A DNA stretch of 13,368 bases from Bacillota bacterium (GCA_021443825.1 JABUTE010000042.1:1-13368); one strand, 5' to 3'. Shown: positions 1-7,782, counted from the first letter of the stretch. Made by a program: numbers and translations. The notes: generated from the sequence alone by a model not told the origin.

Positions 1-36
1 AAAGGACACACGGCTTTTCGGCCATGTGTCCTTTTT
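1..36 (+). terminator. Rho-independent terminator of an upstream gene
   Basis: Arms AAAGGACACA (1-10) and TGTGTCCTTT (25-34) are exactly complementary. One C/A mismatch follows, then a GGC/GCC extension, closing on a TTTTCG loop. A run of T follows the right arm, as expected for a plus-strand terminator of a gene lying before the window. The left arm begins with AAA, so on the minus strand the hairpin is also followed by T and may stop transcription of the protease/small-protein pair that ends at 116. Confidence 0.85.
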
Positions 37-115
37 CTGTCGGAATCTATGTAAGTGAGCAGAGGAACCCGAAGCGAGCCTTCACGGAACAGCAGTGGAA
101 CACTTTTCTAATTCT

Positions 116-631
116 TCATTTTACAATCGCACCTTCGGCATACGTTTGTATCATCTCATATAATTCCGCATAATTCGCTGCAGATAACCTGCAAAACCAT
201 GCCCACTCATCACTATCCTGAGCTGTATCGGAAATGACTGATTTCGCCACGGCAATCAGCGGGTCTTCTCGATGCACATAGCCGATATCCAGCTGTTTAT
301 CAACATCAAAAAACTCAAATGTATATTTTACTGCCCCGGTATCGAAAACATAGTACGCATCCGGCATTGCGCCAAGTATCAGATCTACTGATATAACAGG
401 TCTGAATTGTATAGCAGTAACACTTAATTCCACTATTTTTTTCAGATACGTAGCATCTTCTACTGTTCGCATCTCATAGATCTCAGAACATGTTACATTA
501 TGGATATACAATTCACTTCCAGCCAAAGCTTTTTCCGAAAGAAAATCTGTTCGCTCAATTCCAGTAAACGCCAAAAAACCAACGAGGCAAACCAGCCCGA
601 CGATAAGTTCTGTCAACAGCGATTTTTTCAT
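116..631 (-). CDS. Small membrane-anchored protein resembling a protease propeptide (possible inhibitor)
   Basis: 171 residues. I chose the ATG at 631 (MKKSLL) over an in-frame TTG at 646 because GGAG lies 7 nt before it and this start clears the upstream stop (636-638). Residues 8-24 form one hydrophobic segment after two lysines, so the protein is probably anchored with its C-terminal part outside; an Ala-Leu-Ala at 35-37 is rather far from this segment for signal peptidase. No family recognised by name. Residues 84-104 align without gaps to residues 69-89 of the adjacent cysteine protease (LGAMPDAYYVFDTG against LGAQIPAYVVKSTG; 11 of 21 identical), and residues 65-76 (KIVELSVTAIQF) match EIVEVTKCVLQF just before, in the same order. 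Streptococcal Spi, which resembles the SpeB propeptide and inhibits that protease, is the known parallel. Inhibition here is inference. AT-rich like its partner. Confidence 0.75.
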   Translation of the reverse strand: MKKSLLTELIVGLVCLVGFLAFTGIERTDFLSEKALAGSELYIHNVTCSEIYEMRTVEDATYLKKIVELSVTAIQFRPVISVDLILGAMPDAYYVFDTGAVKYTFEFFDVDKQLDIGYVHREDPLIAVAKSVISDTAQDSDEWAWFCRLSAANYAELYEMIQTYAEGAIVK

Positions 632-635
632 GTTC

Positions 636-1736
636 TTACTCCGCAACTTCTAAAAAAGAACTCATCGTATATTGGGCATCGCCTCCACTGGGCACATAGT
701 AGAATTCCCCATCCGTGGCTACAGAACTTGCAACATAAGTGCCTGTTACAGGATCCATATATGAAATAATTCCCACCTGAGAAATATTCTGATATACATA
801 AAAACCTCTGATGACAACGGCATGCCCACTAGTTTGTGTATACGAACAACCGGCATAAACGGGGGTCTCGTTCGAATAAATGGCGGTTCTTAATTGATAC
901 CAGTTATAACTGCCCGCCCACCTGTTCGTTACAGTAAAGCCATAAGATTCCAACGTATTCGACGCTGTATATATATTAGCACCCAAATACTTTGTCACAC
1001 CCGCTTTTGTATAGACATCATCGATCGTAGTTGTTGTTCCGTAATACCCCCTTATCGATGCGATGCAAGCAGCCCAACACTGAAGCGAATTTGCCGCCTG
1101 CTGAATGCAAGGGACCTGCAAATAATACTGGTTATCGAAAGATCGAGTCGAATTAATACATCCCCCTCCTACTGCATATTTTGCAATTAGTTCCGTTCGG
1201 TTTAAATTTATTCTTCCTGAATAGTTCTGGATACTGCCTCTTTCGGGCATCGGATTGGGAGCAGTGGCTACCATTATCGTATCTTGCTCTGTCACCACAT
1301 ACGCAGAGGTATCATCAAAAACAAATGCGATTTCAGTTAAGACGCTTTCTTCATAGCATTTTGCATAATCTGTTGAGATCTGAACATTTAAATGCCCTCG
1401 GGAGTCTGCTGTAACAATAGCTGTTGCAATCCACTCCGATCCGCTCATGATCGGATAGTACAGAATGTCTGTCTCTGCAACAAGTCCTGTTGACTTTACT
1501 ACATATGCAGGGATTTGTGCGCCTAAATATAGAGAAGAAAAGTTCACGTTTCCCATACTATATAGATCCTTTTCAGGCTCCATAAACTGAAGCACACACT
1601 TAGTCACCTCGACAATCTCATCGTCAAGAGAAGTGCCGTTCCCCACTATGTTACGCCTATCTGCAGCCTGCATCGTTGATACAGAAGAAATAAATACACA
1701 TATAGAAAGTGCGATACTATAAAACTTTCTTTTCAT
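636..1736 (-). CDS. Secreted papain-like (C39-like) cysteine protease
   Basis: 366 residues from the ATG at 1736 (MKRKF), chosen because AGAAAGGA lies 9 nt upstream; in-frame TTG and ATG codons just before it overlap or abut that site. Residues 1-24 are a signal peptide (basic start, hydrophobic core, TMQA-A cleavage region), so the enzyme is exported. Residues 25 to about 200 look like a propeptide. The catalytic domain follows: nucleophile Cys220 in LQCWAAC preceded by Gln212/213, His305 in SGHAVVIRGF, and Asp328 in SYMDPVTG as the probable third residue. This Cys-His-Asp layout fits the papain-like peptidase C39/C70 group, which hydrolyses peptide bonds; the substrate is unknown. The next gene starts 4 nt after its stop. 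I saw no convincing promoter in front of it. Composition is much more AT-rich than the flanking metabolic genes (one sampled 60-nt line has 43% GC, against 62% for one in the aldo/keto-reductase gene), which suggests acquisition by transfer. Confidence 0.85.
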   Translation of the reverse strand: MKRKFYSIALSICVFISSVSTMQAADRRNIVGNGTSLDDEIVEVTKCVLQFMEPEKDLYSMGNVNFSSLYLGAQIPAYVVKSTGLVAETDILYYPIMSGSEWIATAIVTADSRGHLNVQISTDYAKCYEESVLTEIAFVFDDTSAYVVTEQDTIMVATAPNPMPERGSIQNYSGRINLNRTELIAKYAVGGGCINSTRSFDNQYYLQVPCIQQAANSLQCWAACIASIRGYYGTTTTIDDVYTKAGVTKYLGANIYTASNTLESYGFTVTNRWAGSYNWYQLRTAIYSNETPVYAGCSYTQTSGHAVVIRGFYVYQNISQVGIISYMDPVTGTYVASSVATDGEFYYVPSGGDAQYTMSSFLEVAE

Positions 1737-1812
1737 CCTTGTCATTCCTTTCTGCAATACTTGTCATCCGCTCAAAACAAACGGCACTGATCGAAGGGCT
1801 TTGGTCTGCATG

Positions 1813-1837
1813 CGCAGAGGCAAAGACCCTCTCTGCG
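1813..1837 (-). terminator. Hairpin after the molybdoenzyme gene, no U-tract
   Basis: CGCAGAG (1813-1819) pairs with CTCTGCG (1831-1837), 18 nt after the stop of the TorD-DmsA gene on the minus strand. No T-rich stretch follows, so it is at best a weak or factor-dependent terminator, or a 3' stabilising stem. An overlapping alternative pairing, GGTCT (1803-1807) with AGACC (1825-1829), also exists. Confidence 0.3.
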
Positions 1838-1854
1838 GAGAATCCCCCTGCAGA

Positions 1855-4650
1855 TCAGGCCTTTTCGATCTGGACCAGATTGGTATGCTGAGGATTGCCC
1901 TTGGCAAGGGGAGAAGGCTCCATTCCGGTGAGCACGTTGATAGAGCCGCGGGTATCGACTCCCTTTTCATCCGGCGTAAACCAGCCTCCCTGCGACATGG
2001 CGGCAACGCCTTTTGCGATGCGGGTCGTTACGATGGCGGGAATGCGCACGCAGCCCCGGTCGTTGTAAATATTGACAAGGTCGCCGTTGGCGATGCCTCT
2101 TTGGGCCGCATCCTGGGGGTGGATCCACACGCCGGGCATCTCGATCTCGTCCAGCCACTCGTTGTTGTCGTGAATGGAATGGCAGCGCCTTCTGGTGTGC
2201 CAGCCGATCAGCTGCAGGGGATATTTTGCCCGCAGCGGGTCGTCGGGCCCTTCGGAGCAGCTGACATAGCGGGGAATGGCCGGAATGTCTTCCTGCCCGA
2301 AATCGTACAGTGCTTTGGAAAAGATCTCGATCTTTCCCGACGGGGTGGGAAACTTATGGTGCTGCGGATCGGCGATCTCCTTTTCAAAGGCGATGAACGA
2401 GATCTGGTCGCTGTATTGCCAGCCGCCCAGCCGGGTAAAGGTATCCCAGTCGGGAAGCTCCGGCTCCTCCAGCCGCAGCAGACGGTAATTTTCTTTCAGC
2501 CAGTCCATGGAATCGGGCATGCCGGCGGTAAATTCCTCGTAAAGACCCAGCCGCTTTGCCACCTCCTTCAGCCACTCCCACTCGAAGCGGCTCTCAAAGA
2601 GCGGCTCCACCACCTTGTTGTTGCGAAGCACGAAATTATTGCCCCGCCAGGGCGCCACGAAATTGTCCTGCTCGAACACGCAGGCTCCCGGCAGCAGCAC
2701 ATCGGCCCACCGGGCGCTGGGCGTCATGAACACGTCGGTGCAGAGAATGAACTCGCACTTGCTTTCGTCGCTGAGCACACGCATGGTGTCGTTGATGTCG
2801 GAATGCTGGTTGATCAGAATGTTGCCGGCGATGTTAAACAGCATCTTGATGCCGCTTTCCAGCTTTTCGGCTCCCTTCAGACGGTCTTCTCTGGGGCGGA
2901 TCTCTTCGGGCCGGTCGATGGCCTTGGTCCAAAGGAACGAGGGGATCTTGGCCGTCACCGGATTCTTTACCGGCGCCACCCGGTTGGCAGGCGTTGTATG
3001 CTCCTTCGTCATGAGGATGGAGCCGGCATTGCCGCCGGGAATGCCCACGTTGCCCGTCATGCAGGCCAGGGTGCAGACCCCCTTGGCATTCTGCTCACCG
3101 TTGCGGTGGCGCTGCGGTCCGTAGCCGGCAACGATGGTGGCAGGCTTGACGGTGCCCATAAGGCGGGCCAGGCGGAAAATGGTCTCTTCGGGAATACCGC
3201 AGATGGCGGAGGCCCAGGCAGGCGTTTTTTCAATGCCATCCTTTGCGCCGAAGATATAGCTTTTGTAGCTTTCGCCGGCGGGAATGCCTTCCGGCATGTG
3301 GTCTTCGTCAAAGCCGATGCAATATTTGTCCATAAAGGCCTGATCCTGCAGGTTTTCGCTCCAGAGCACCCAGGCGATGGCGTCGGCAAGGGCTGCGTCG
3401 GAGGCCGGGCGGATGGGCACCCACTCGTCGGCATAGGCGACGGCGGTCTGGCTCATGCGGGGATCGATGCAGATCACCTGAATGCCCCGGCTCTTCAGCT
3501 GCGACATATAGTAATTCTTTTCGGTTCCGATGATGGTCTCTGCGGAATTGTCGCCCCAAAAGACAACCAGCTTTGCGTTGAGCAGCTGCTGCGGGCTGCT
3601 TCCGATGGTGGCAGTGCCGTAGATATAGGGCGTCATGTAGGCCACCTGCGCCGAGCTGTAGGAATTAAAGAAATCGAGATAGCCGCCGTCCAGGGCCAGC
3701 AGACGGTTGGTCAGGCTGGAGGGGCGGAACACGCCGGTAACGCCGGTGGAATAGTTGGAGAAGCGGCTCTGGGGTCCGTAGGTGTCGCGGATGCGGATCC
3801 ACTGGCTGCTGATCAGATCGGCAGCCTCTTCCCAGCTGATGCGCTCAAACCTTCCGCTACCCCGCTTGCCGGCCCGCTTCATGGGGTAGCGCAGCCGCTG
3901 GGGGGAATAATAGGTCTTGCGGTAGCTTCTGCCCCGCAGGCAGGCGCGGATCTGGGGACTGTTGCTGCTCTCATCGCTTTCGATGCGCAGCAGGCAGCCC
4001 TCCTGCACGGTGGGGCGCAGCACGCACTTGCCGCCGCAGTTGTTGATGCCGGCGGTGTTGATCGTCACGGCAGGAGCGTCGGCGATGGGAACCACCGGCA
4101 GATCGGCCAGGTGGGCAAAGGGATCCTCTTCCTGCGGCATCAGAAGACCTGCATCGGAAACCTCCCGCAGAAAGCCTGCCGCACCCATGCGGATCACCTG
4201 CAGGATCCTCAGGATCGAAGCAAAGGTGCCTCTCTTTTCGACAGCCTCGCAAAGGTCGCGGATATTATCCAGCGTAAAGCGATGAAGGAACTCCTCCGCC
4301 GCAAAGCTTGCGTCGTCATCGTATTCCCCTTTGGTGGTCAGATAGGCAAGAAACGAGAACTGCTCTCCGATGTAGTCTTTGGGGTTGAAGTCGACAGAGC
4401 GGGGCTCGTAGCCCCATCTGTGGCAGAACTGGATGACCTCCAGAGTGGTAGCATTGTTTAAGACCTTGTCTTCTTTACAGACCGAGGCCCACAGGGGAGG
4501 GCAAAAGTCGGCGTCGCAGCCCCGAAACAGATAGTCGTATTCCAGGCGGCATTCCCGATCGGAAGCCGTCTCGCCGAAGGCTCTCATCAAGGGAAGTGCC
4601 TTTTGCGGCCCTTCGAAAAATTCCGCTGCTGCCAGATACAGGTTAAGCAT
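1855..4650 (-). CDS. dmsA: TorD-type chaperone domain fused to DmsA-type molybdopterin oxidoreductase catalytic subunit
   Basis: 931 residues. Residues 1 to about 175 match TorD/DmsD chaperones: EYDYLFRG (37-44), PPLWASV (51-57), and a late G-Y-E-P then IGEQFSFLAYL (94-104). From about 195 the protein is a DmsA-class bis-MGD reductase: NNCGGKC (203-209), RACLRGRSYRK (235-245), RYPMKRAGKRG (254-264), SYSSAQVA with Ser332 as probable Mo ligand, WGDNSAETIIGTEKNYY, CIDPRMSQT, GYGPQRHRNGEQ, MTGNVGIPGGNAG, and the ending NVLTGMEPSPLAKGNPQHTN, almost as in E. coli DmsA. DmsA reduces dimethyl sulfoxide and other S- and N-oxides; the substrate here is unproven. There is no twin-arginine signal: the chaperone sits where it would be, so the enzyme should be cytoplasmic. 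Odd: Gly201 replaces the first of the four cysteines of the FS0 cluster. ATG overlaps the flavoprotein stop by 8 nt (ATGCTTAA), with GGAG 10 nt upstream. Confidence 0.93.
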   Translation of the reverse strand: MLNLYLAAAEFFEGPQKALPLMRAFGETASDRECRLEYDYLFRGCDADFCPPLWASVCKEDKVLNNATTLEVIQFCHRWGYEPRSVDFNPKDYIGEQFSFLAYLTTKGEYDDDASFAAEEFLHRFTLDNIRDLCEAVEKRGTFASILRILQVIRMGAAGFLREVSDAGLLMPQEEDPFAHLADLPVVPIADAPAVTINTAGINNCGGKCVLRPTVQEGCLLRIESDESSNSPQIRACLRGRSYRKTYYSPQRLRYPMKRAGKRGSGRFERISWEEAADLISSQWIRIRDTYGPQSRFSNYSTGVTGVFRPSSLTNRLLALDGGYLDFFNSYSSAQVAYMTPYIYGTATIGSSPQQLLNAKLVVFWGDNSAETIIGTEKNYYMSQLKSRGIQVICIDPRMSQTAVAYADEWVPIRPASDAALADAIAWVLWSENLQDQAFMDKYCIGFDEDHMPEGIPAGESYKSYIFGAKDGIEKTPAWASAICGIPEETIFRLARLMGTVKPATIVAGYGPQRHRNGEQNAKGVCTLACMTGNVGIPGGNAGSILMTKEHTTPANRVAPVKNPVTAKIPSFLWTKAIDRPEEIRPREDRLKGAEKLESGIKMLFNIAGNILINQHSDINDTMRVLSDESKCEFILCTDVFMTPSARWADVLLPGACVFEQDNFVAPWRGNNFVLRNNKVVEPLFESRFEWEWLKEVAKRLGLYEEFTAGMPDSMDWLKENYRLLRLEEPELPDWDTFTRLGGWQYSDQISFIAFEKEIADPQHHKFPTPSGKIEIFSKALYDFGQEDIPAIPRYVSCSEGPDDPLRAKYPLQLIGWHTRRRCHSIHDNNEWLDEIEMPGVWIHPQDAAQRGIANGDLVNIYNDRGCVRIPAIVTTRIAKGVAAMSQGGWFTPDEKGVDTRGSINVLTGMEPSPLAKGNPQHTNLVQIEKA

Positions 4651-5848
4651 GGGTCCGGTTCTCCTTTCCGCTCAGCTGCCGTTTGATCTCGCCCATGCGG
4701 GTCAGATCGCCGATGAGAATGGCGCCGCACAGGGTGCCGTCTTGATAAAAGCGCTTTTCAAAGGCCTGCTGCGACTGCCTTGGGTTGACCCGGAAGGTAT
4801 CGGCCGGCAGGGCAGGCTCCATGCGCCGGCCGCTGACGCCTTCGCCTGCAACCGTGCCGCAGGAAAACAGGGCCGTTCCCATGGTGTTGAGCACCACATC
4901 GAAGGACCGGGGCGCAAAGGCTTTCAGGGCCCCTTTTGCGCAGGCATTTTCGGCTGCCAGCTTCGCCGTTTCGATGGCGTGAGTCCAAAGCTGGGGATTG
5001 GGCCAGGGGGCCTCGATGCAATCGCCCGCCGCAAAGATATCCGGATCGGAGGTCTGCAGGCAGCTGTCCACCTGAACGCCCCTGCCGCAGGCAAGACCGG
5101 CCTCGCCGGCAAGACGCCTGTTGGGAACAGCGCCGGCGCACAGCACAGCGACCTCGGCGGGCACGGTCTGCCCGTTGGAAAGGCAAACGCCCGTCAGCCG
5201 TCCGAATTCATTTGCCTGATAGGAGTCGGCGGTGCAGCCGGTATAAAGGGTGATGCCGGCCTCCTGCAGGCGATCGGCCATAAAGGAAGCCGCTTCTTCG
5301 TCCAGCTGGCGGCTCATCAGACGGGGGGCAGCCTCGATCACGGTCACATGGCCGCAATACTTTTTCAGCTCCCAGGCCAGCTCCATGCCGATGACGCCGG
5401 CACCGATCACCACCGCGTTTTGCGCCACCGAGGCAAACCGGTGGATGCTTTTGACGCTTGTATCGGTGCGCAGGGTCAGAACGCCGTCAGGCAGCGCCGC
5501 ACCCGAAGGCATAAAGGGCCGTGCACCTAGTGTATATATGAGTTTATCGTATATTACCGATGAACCGTCGCCCAGGTAGACCCGGTGGTCTCTTCGGTCG
5601 ATCAGGGAGGCTTCCTTTCCGGTGATCAGCTCGATCTGCTGCGCCCGGTACCATGCATCATCGCGGATCAGCAGCGGCTCGCTTCGGAAGGTGCGAAACA
5701 AGGTCTTGCTCAGCATGGTGCGGTTATAGGCCGGCAGGGGCTCTTTTCCGATCACCGTGATCTGCGCGTCTTTTTGCAGGCTGCGAAGGGTCTCTGCTGC
5801 GGTCAGGCCGGCAATGCCGCAGCCTAAGATCACATACCGTTTACTCAT
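4643..5848 (-). CDS. FAD/NAD(P)H oxidoreductase (NirB/rubredoxin-reductase type), electron-input subunit
   Basis: 401 residues, class I pyridine nucleotide-disulfide oxidoreductase fold without a redox disulfide. GCGIAG (9-14) is the FAD-binding Rossmann motif, TLGARPFMP (106-114) the mid-chain FAD motif, GAGVIG (149-154) the nucleotide-binding motif with Glu172 at the end of the second strand (usual for NADH preference), and DIFAAGDC (270-277) carries the C-terminal FAD-contacting Asp276. Such proteins pass electrons from NAD(P)H to ferredoxin, rubredoxin or a fused reductase. Lying between DmsB-like and DmsA-like genes, it most likely feeds NAD(P)H electrons to the iron-sulfur subunit in place of the quinol-oxidising membrane anchor DmsC; that is inference. 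Its ATG overlaps the upstream stop as ATGAGTAA, and the region before it has no clear ribosome binding site, so translation is probably coupled. The downstream junction is also an 8-nt overlap. Confidence 0.9.
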   Translation of the reverse strand: MSKRYVILGCGIAGLTAAETLRSLQKDAQITVIGKEPLPAYNRTMLSKTLFRTFRSEPLLIRDDAWYRAQQIELITGKEASLIDRRDHRVYLGDGSSVIYDKLIYTLGARPFMPSGAALPDGVLTLRTDTSVKSIHRFASVAQNAVVIGAGVIGMELAWELKKYCGHVTVIEAAPRLMSRQLDEEAASFMADRLQEAGITLYTGCTADSYQANEFGRLTGVCLSNGQTVPAEVAVLCAGAVPNRRLAGEAGLACGRGVQVDSCLQTSDPDIFAAGDCIEAPWPNPQLWTHAIETAKLAAENACAKGALKAFAPRSFDVVLNTMGTALFSCGTVAGEGVSGRRMEPALPADTFRVNPRQSQQAFEKRFYQDGTLCGAILIGDLTRMGEIKRQLSGKENRTHA

Positions 5849-6395
5849 GAAGGGGCACCCGCTTTCGGATCTTCAGGGAGGGACAGGTGATGGCAGGGTC
5901 GGGCAGAATGTCCAACGCGTCGGCATACTCCCGGGGAGAGTCCTTCGTCAGATGCTCCAGGTCTCCGAACTGCAGGCAGTGGGTCAGGCAGGCATCGACG
6001 CAGTAGGGGTTCTTACCTTCTGCGCGGCGCTCGCGGCACGAATCGCACTTGACGGCGCAGCCCTGCTTCTGGCTTAAGGTAACACTGCCGTAAGGGCAGG
6101 CCCAGGTGCAGCTGCCGCAGCCGATGCATTTGCTGCGGTCGTGGCCCACGGTGCCGTCTTCCGTATGGTGCATGGCGCCTGTGGGACAGATGTCCACACA
6201 GGCGGCCTTTTCGCAATGGTTGCAGCTGCCCGAATAGGCAGAAGTCAGCACCTTACCGTGTTTTTCATATTCCAGGGTCTGCACCCTTCGAAAGAAGACG
6301 CCTCTTTCCAGATCGTGGGCGTCCTTACAGGCCATCTGGCAGGCATTGCAGCCGATGCATCTGGTCTGATCAAAAACGAATCCTAAACGGCTCAT
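5841..6395 (-). CDS. dmsB: DmsB-like four-[4Fe-4S] electron-transfer subunit
   Basis: 184 residues. Four cysteine groups typical of DmsB/NrfC/PhsB ferredoxins are visible: Cys13-16-19-23, Cys58-61-66-70 followed by Pro, Cys90-93-96-100 followed by Pro, and Cys117-120-132-136. The spacing and the phrase TKCIG/CPYG-like context match DmsB, and the segment CVDACLTHCLQFG parallels the DmsB C-terminal CxxxCPxxALxFG. Here the usual Pro after Cys136 is Leu, and extra cysteines stand at 113 and 140. The protein wires electrons into the FS0 cluster and molybdenum centre of the partner catalytic subunit. No signal peptide or membrane segment is present. GGAGG lies 4 nt before the ATG, and the upstream amidohydrolase gene ends 28 nt earlier. 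The stop overlaps the flavoprotein start by 8 nt. Confidence 0.93.
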   Translation of the reverse strand: MSRLGFVFDQTRCIGCNACQMACKDAHDLERGVFFRRVQTLEYEKHGKVLTSAYSGSCNHCEKAACVDICPTGAMHHTEDGTVGHDRSKCIGCGSCTWACPYGSVTLSQKQGCAVKCDSCRERRAEGKNPYCVDACLTHCLQFGDLEHLTKDSPREYADALDILPDPAITCPSLKIRKRVPLHE

Positions 6396-6423
6396 GGTTC
6401 CTCCAAAAGTCAGGGTCGCGATG

Positions 6424-7782
6424 TTAGAAGGGCTTGGGAATATCGTCGGTGATGGGGCAGATGTATTCGGTGCCCTTCATGGCCTGCTTAAATTCTTCCT
6501 TTGCCTTTTCGACGAGAGAATGGTCGTCGACCAGTGCCATGGCGCCGGCAGCCATGACCTTTCCGGCCCGCAGCATGCCCTTAAAGCCGATGGAGCTTCC
6601 CGAGCAGGCGGTGATCATCCAGGAGTGACCTCCGGAAAGCAGTGCGGATGTTGTCTCGGTGATATTGACGGCGGGAACGATATGCATAACGTCGCCGAAA
6701 TCGCTGGAGGCGGCATTGTTGGCATAGATCACGGGAAGAACGGTGCTGTCGACAGGTACCATGCCCTCGCGGAACCGGGGATTGGTGCGGTTCATCTCAT
6801 CGGCCCACTTCAGCTCTTCTTCGGTATATTCGATGGCAGGAAGCTGCTCTCTGACCTGCTGCATCACATCGGCCAGAACCTTATTCTGCATGGTGGGATA
6901 AACGCCGCCCTCGGGAACGAACTCTACAGTGGTGCCTGTCATCTTGGCAGCGCCCTCTGCGCAGTCCTTGACCCGGTTCATCACGTCGACGATCACCTCG
7001 CGGTCCAGACCTCTTACCATATACTTTCCTTCGCAAAGATCGGGAACGATGTTGGGAACCATGCCGCCTCTGGTGATGACGTAATGGATGCGGATGTCGG
7101 AGGTGACATGCTCACGCAAAAACTCCACGCCCATGTTCATCAGCTGCAGGGCGTCCAGAGCGCTTCTGCCGTCCTGGGGGTTCATAGCTGCGTGGGCGGT
7201 CTTGCCGTGGAACTTGACCACCAGTCCCTCGACCCCGTTCATGGAGCCCAGCGAAATGCGGGAGGCTGCGCCGGGATGCCATGCGATCATCACATCTACG
7301 TCGCGGAAGGCGCCTTCCTTGGCCATGAAGCCCTTGCCGGTGAGCAGCTCTTCGGCCGGGGTTCCGTAGAAGACGACGGTGCCTTCTTTGCCGGTGCTTT
7401 CCAGCTCTTCCTTTAATGCAACGGCGGCGGCCAGGCAGCCGACGCCCAGCAGGTTATGACCGCAGCCGTGGCCCACACCGCCTTCGACCACAGGCTCCTT
7501 GTGGGGAACCAGCTTTTGGGAAAGGCCGGGCAGCGCATCGTATTCTCCGCAGAAACCGATGGAAGGATAGCCCTTGCCCCAGACGGCGCGGATGGCGGTG
7601 GGCATGCCGAAAGCACCCAGCTCGACGGCAAAGCCGTATTTCTTCAGAGCCTCTGCATACAGCTGGGATGCGAAAAACTCTTTGTAGCCCACCTCGGGGT
7701 TTTCCCAGATGGCCTTTGCCATTTCGATAAATTCAGCCTCGTGCTGATCGACGGAACGGATGCAAACTCTTTCGATAGACAT
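6424..7782 (-). CDS. M20 family amidohydrolase, AbgB-like
   Basis: 452 residues, cytoplasmic, no signal peptide. Family marks in order: CGEYDALPGLSQK (78-90), metal-binding GHGCGHN (104-110), catalytic/metal PAEE (142-145), AWHPG (167-171) with His169, KTAHAAMNPQDGRSALDA (194-211) of the dimerisation domain, and a late SGGHSW histidine ligand. The CGEYDA start and C-terminal YICPITDDIPKP resemble AbgB, the p-aminobenzoyl-glutamate hydrolase subunit, more than ArgE/DapE. Such enzymes use one or two metal ions to cleave an amide bond and release an amino acid or acyl group. The substrate cannot be read from sequence. It is the first gene of the reductase operon, so it may free the compound that the DmsAB-like enzyme then reduces (inference). 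Start: AAGGAG at 7790-7795, 7 nt before the ATG. Confidence 0.92.
   Translation of the reverse strand: MSIERVCIRSVDQHEAEFIEMAKAIWENPEVGYKEFFASQLYAEALKKYGFAVELGAFGMPTAIRAVWGKGYPSIGFCGEYDALPGLSQKLVPHKEPVVEGGVGHGCGHNLLGVGCLAAAVALKEELESTGKEGTVVFYGTPAEELLTGKGFMAKEGAFRDVDVMIAWHPGAASRISLGSMNGVEGLVVKFHGKTAHAAMNPQDGRSALDALQLMNMGVEFLREHVTSDIRIHYVITRGGMVPNIVPDLCEGKYMVRGLDREVIVDVMNRVKDCAEGAAKMTGTTVEFVPEGGVYPTMQNKVLADVMQQVREQLPAIEYTEEELKWADEMNRTNPRFREGMVPVDSTVLPVIYANNAASSDFGDVMHIVPAVNITETTSALLSGGHSWMITACSGSSIGFKGMLRAGKVMAAGAMALVDDHSLVEKAKEEFKQAMKGTEYICPITDDIPKPF

Noticed and set aside
632..646. TTG start at 646 for the small anchored protein
   Set aside because: The ATG at 631 has GGAG at 7 nt and avoids overlap with the protease stop.
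1801..4461. Very long open frame on the plus strand opposite the TorD-DmsA gene
   Set aside because: It mirrors a gene with unmistakable DmsA motifs; its translation is low-complexity and rich in Gly, Ala, His and Val as expected from antisense of GC-rich codons, with no recognisable domain.
6394..7416. Plus-strand open frame opposite the amidohydrolase
   Set aside because: The M20 metal-binding motifs are on the minus strand; the plus-strand product has no recognisable motif.
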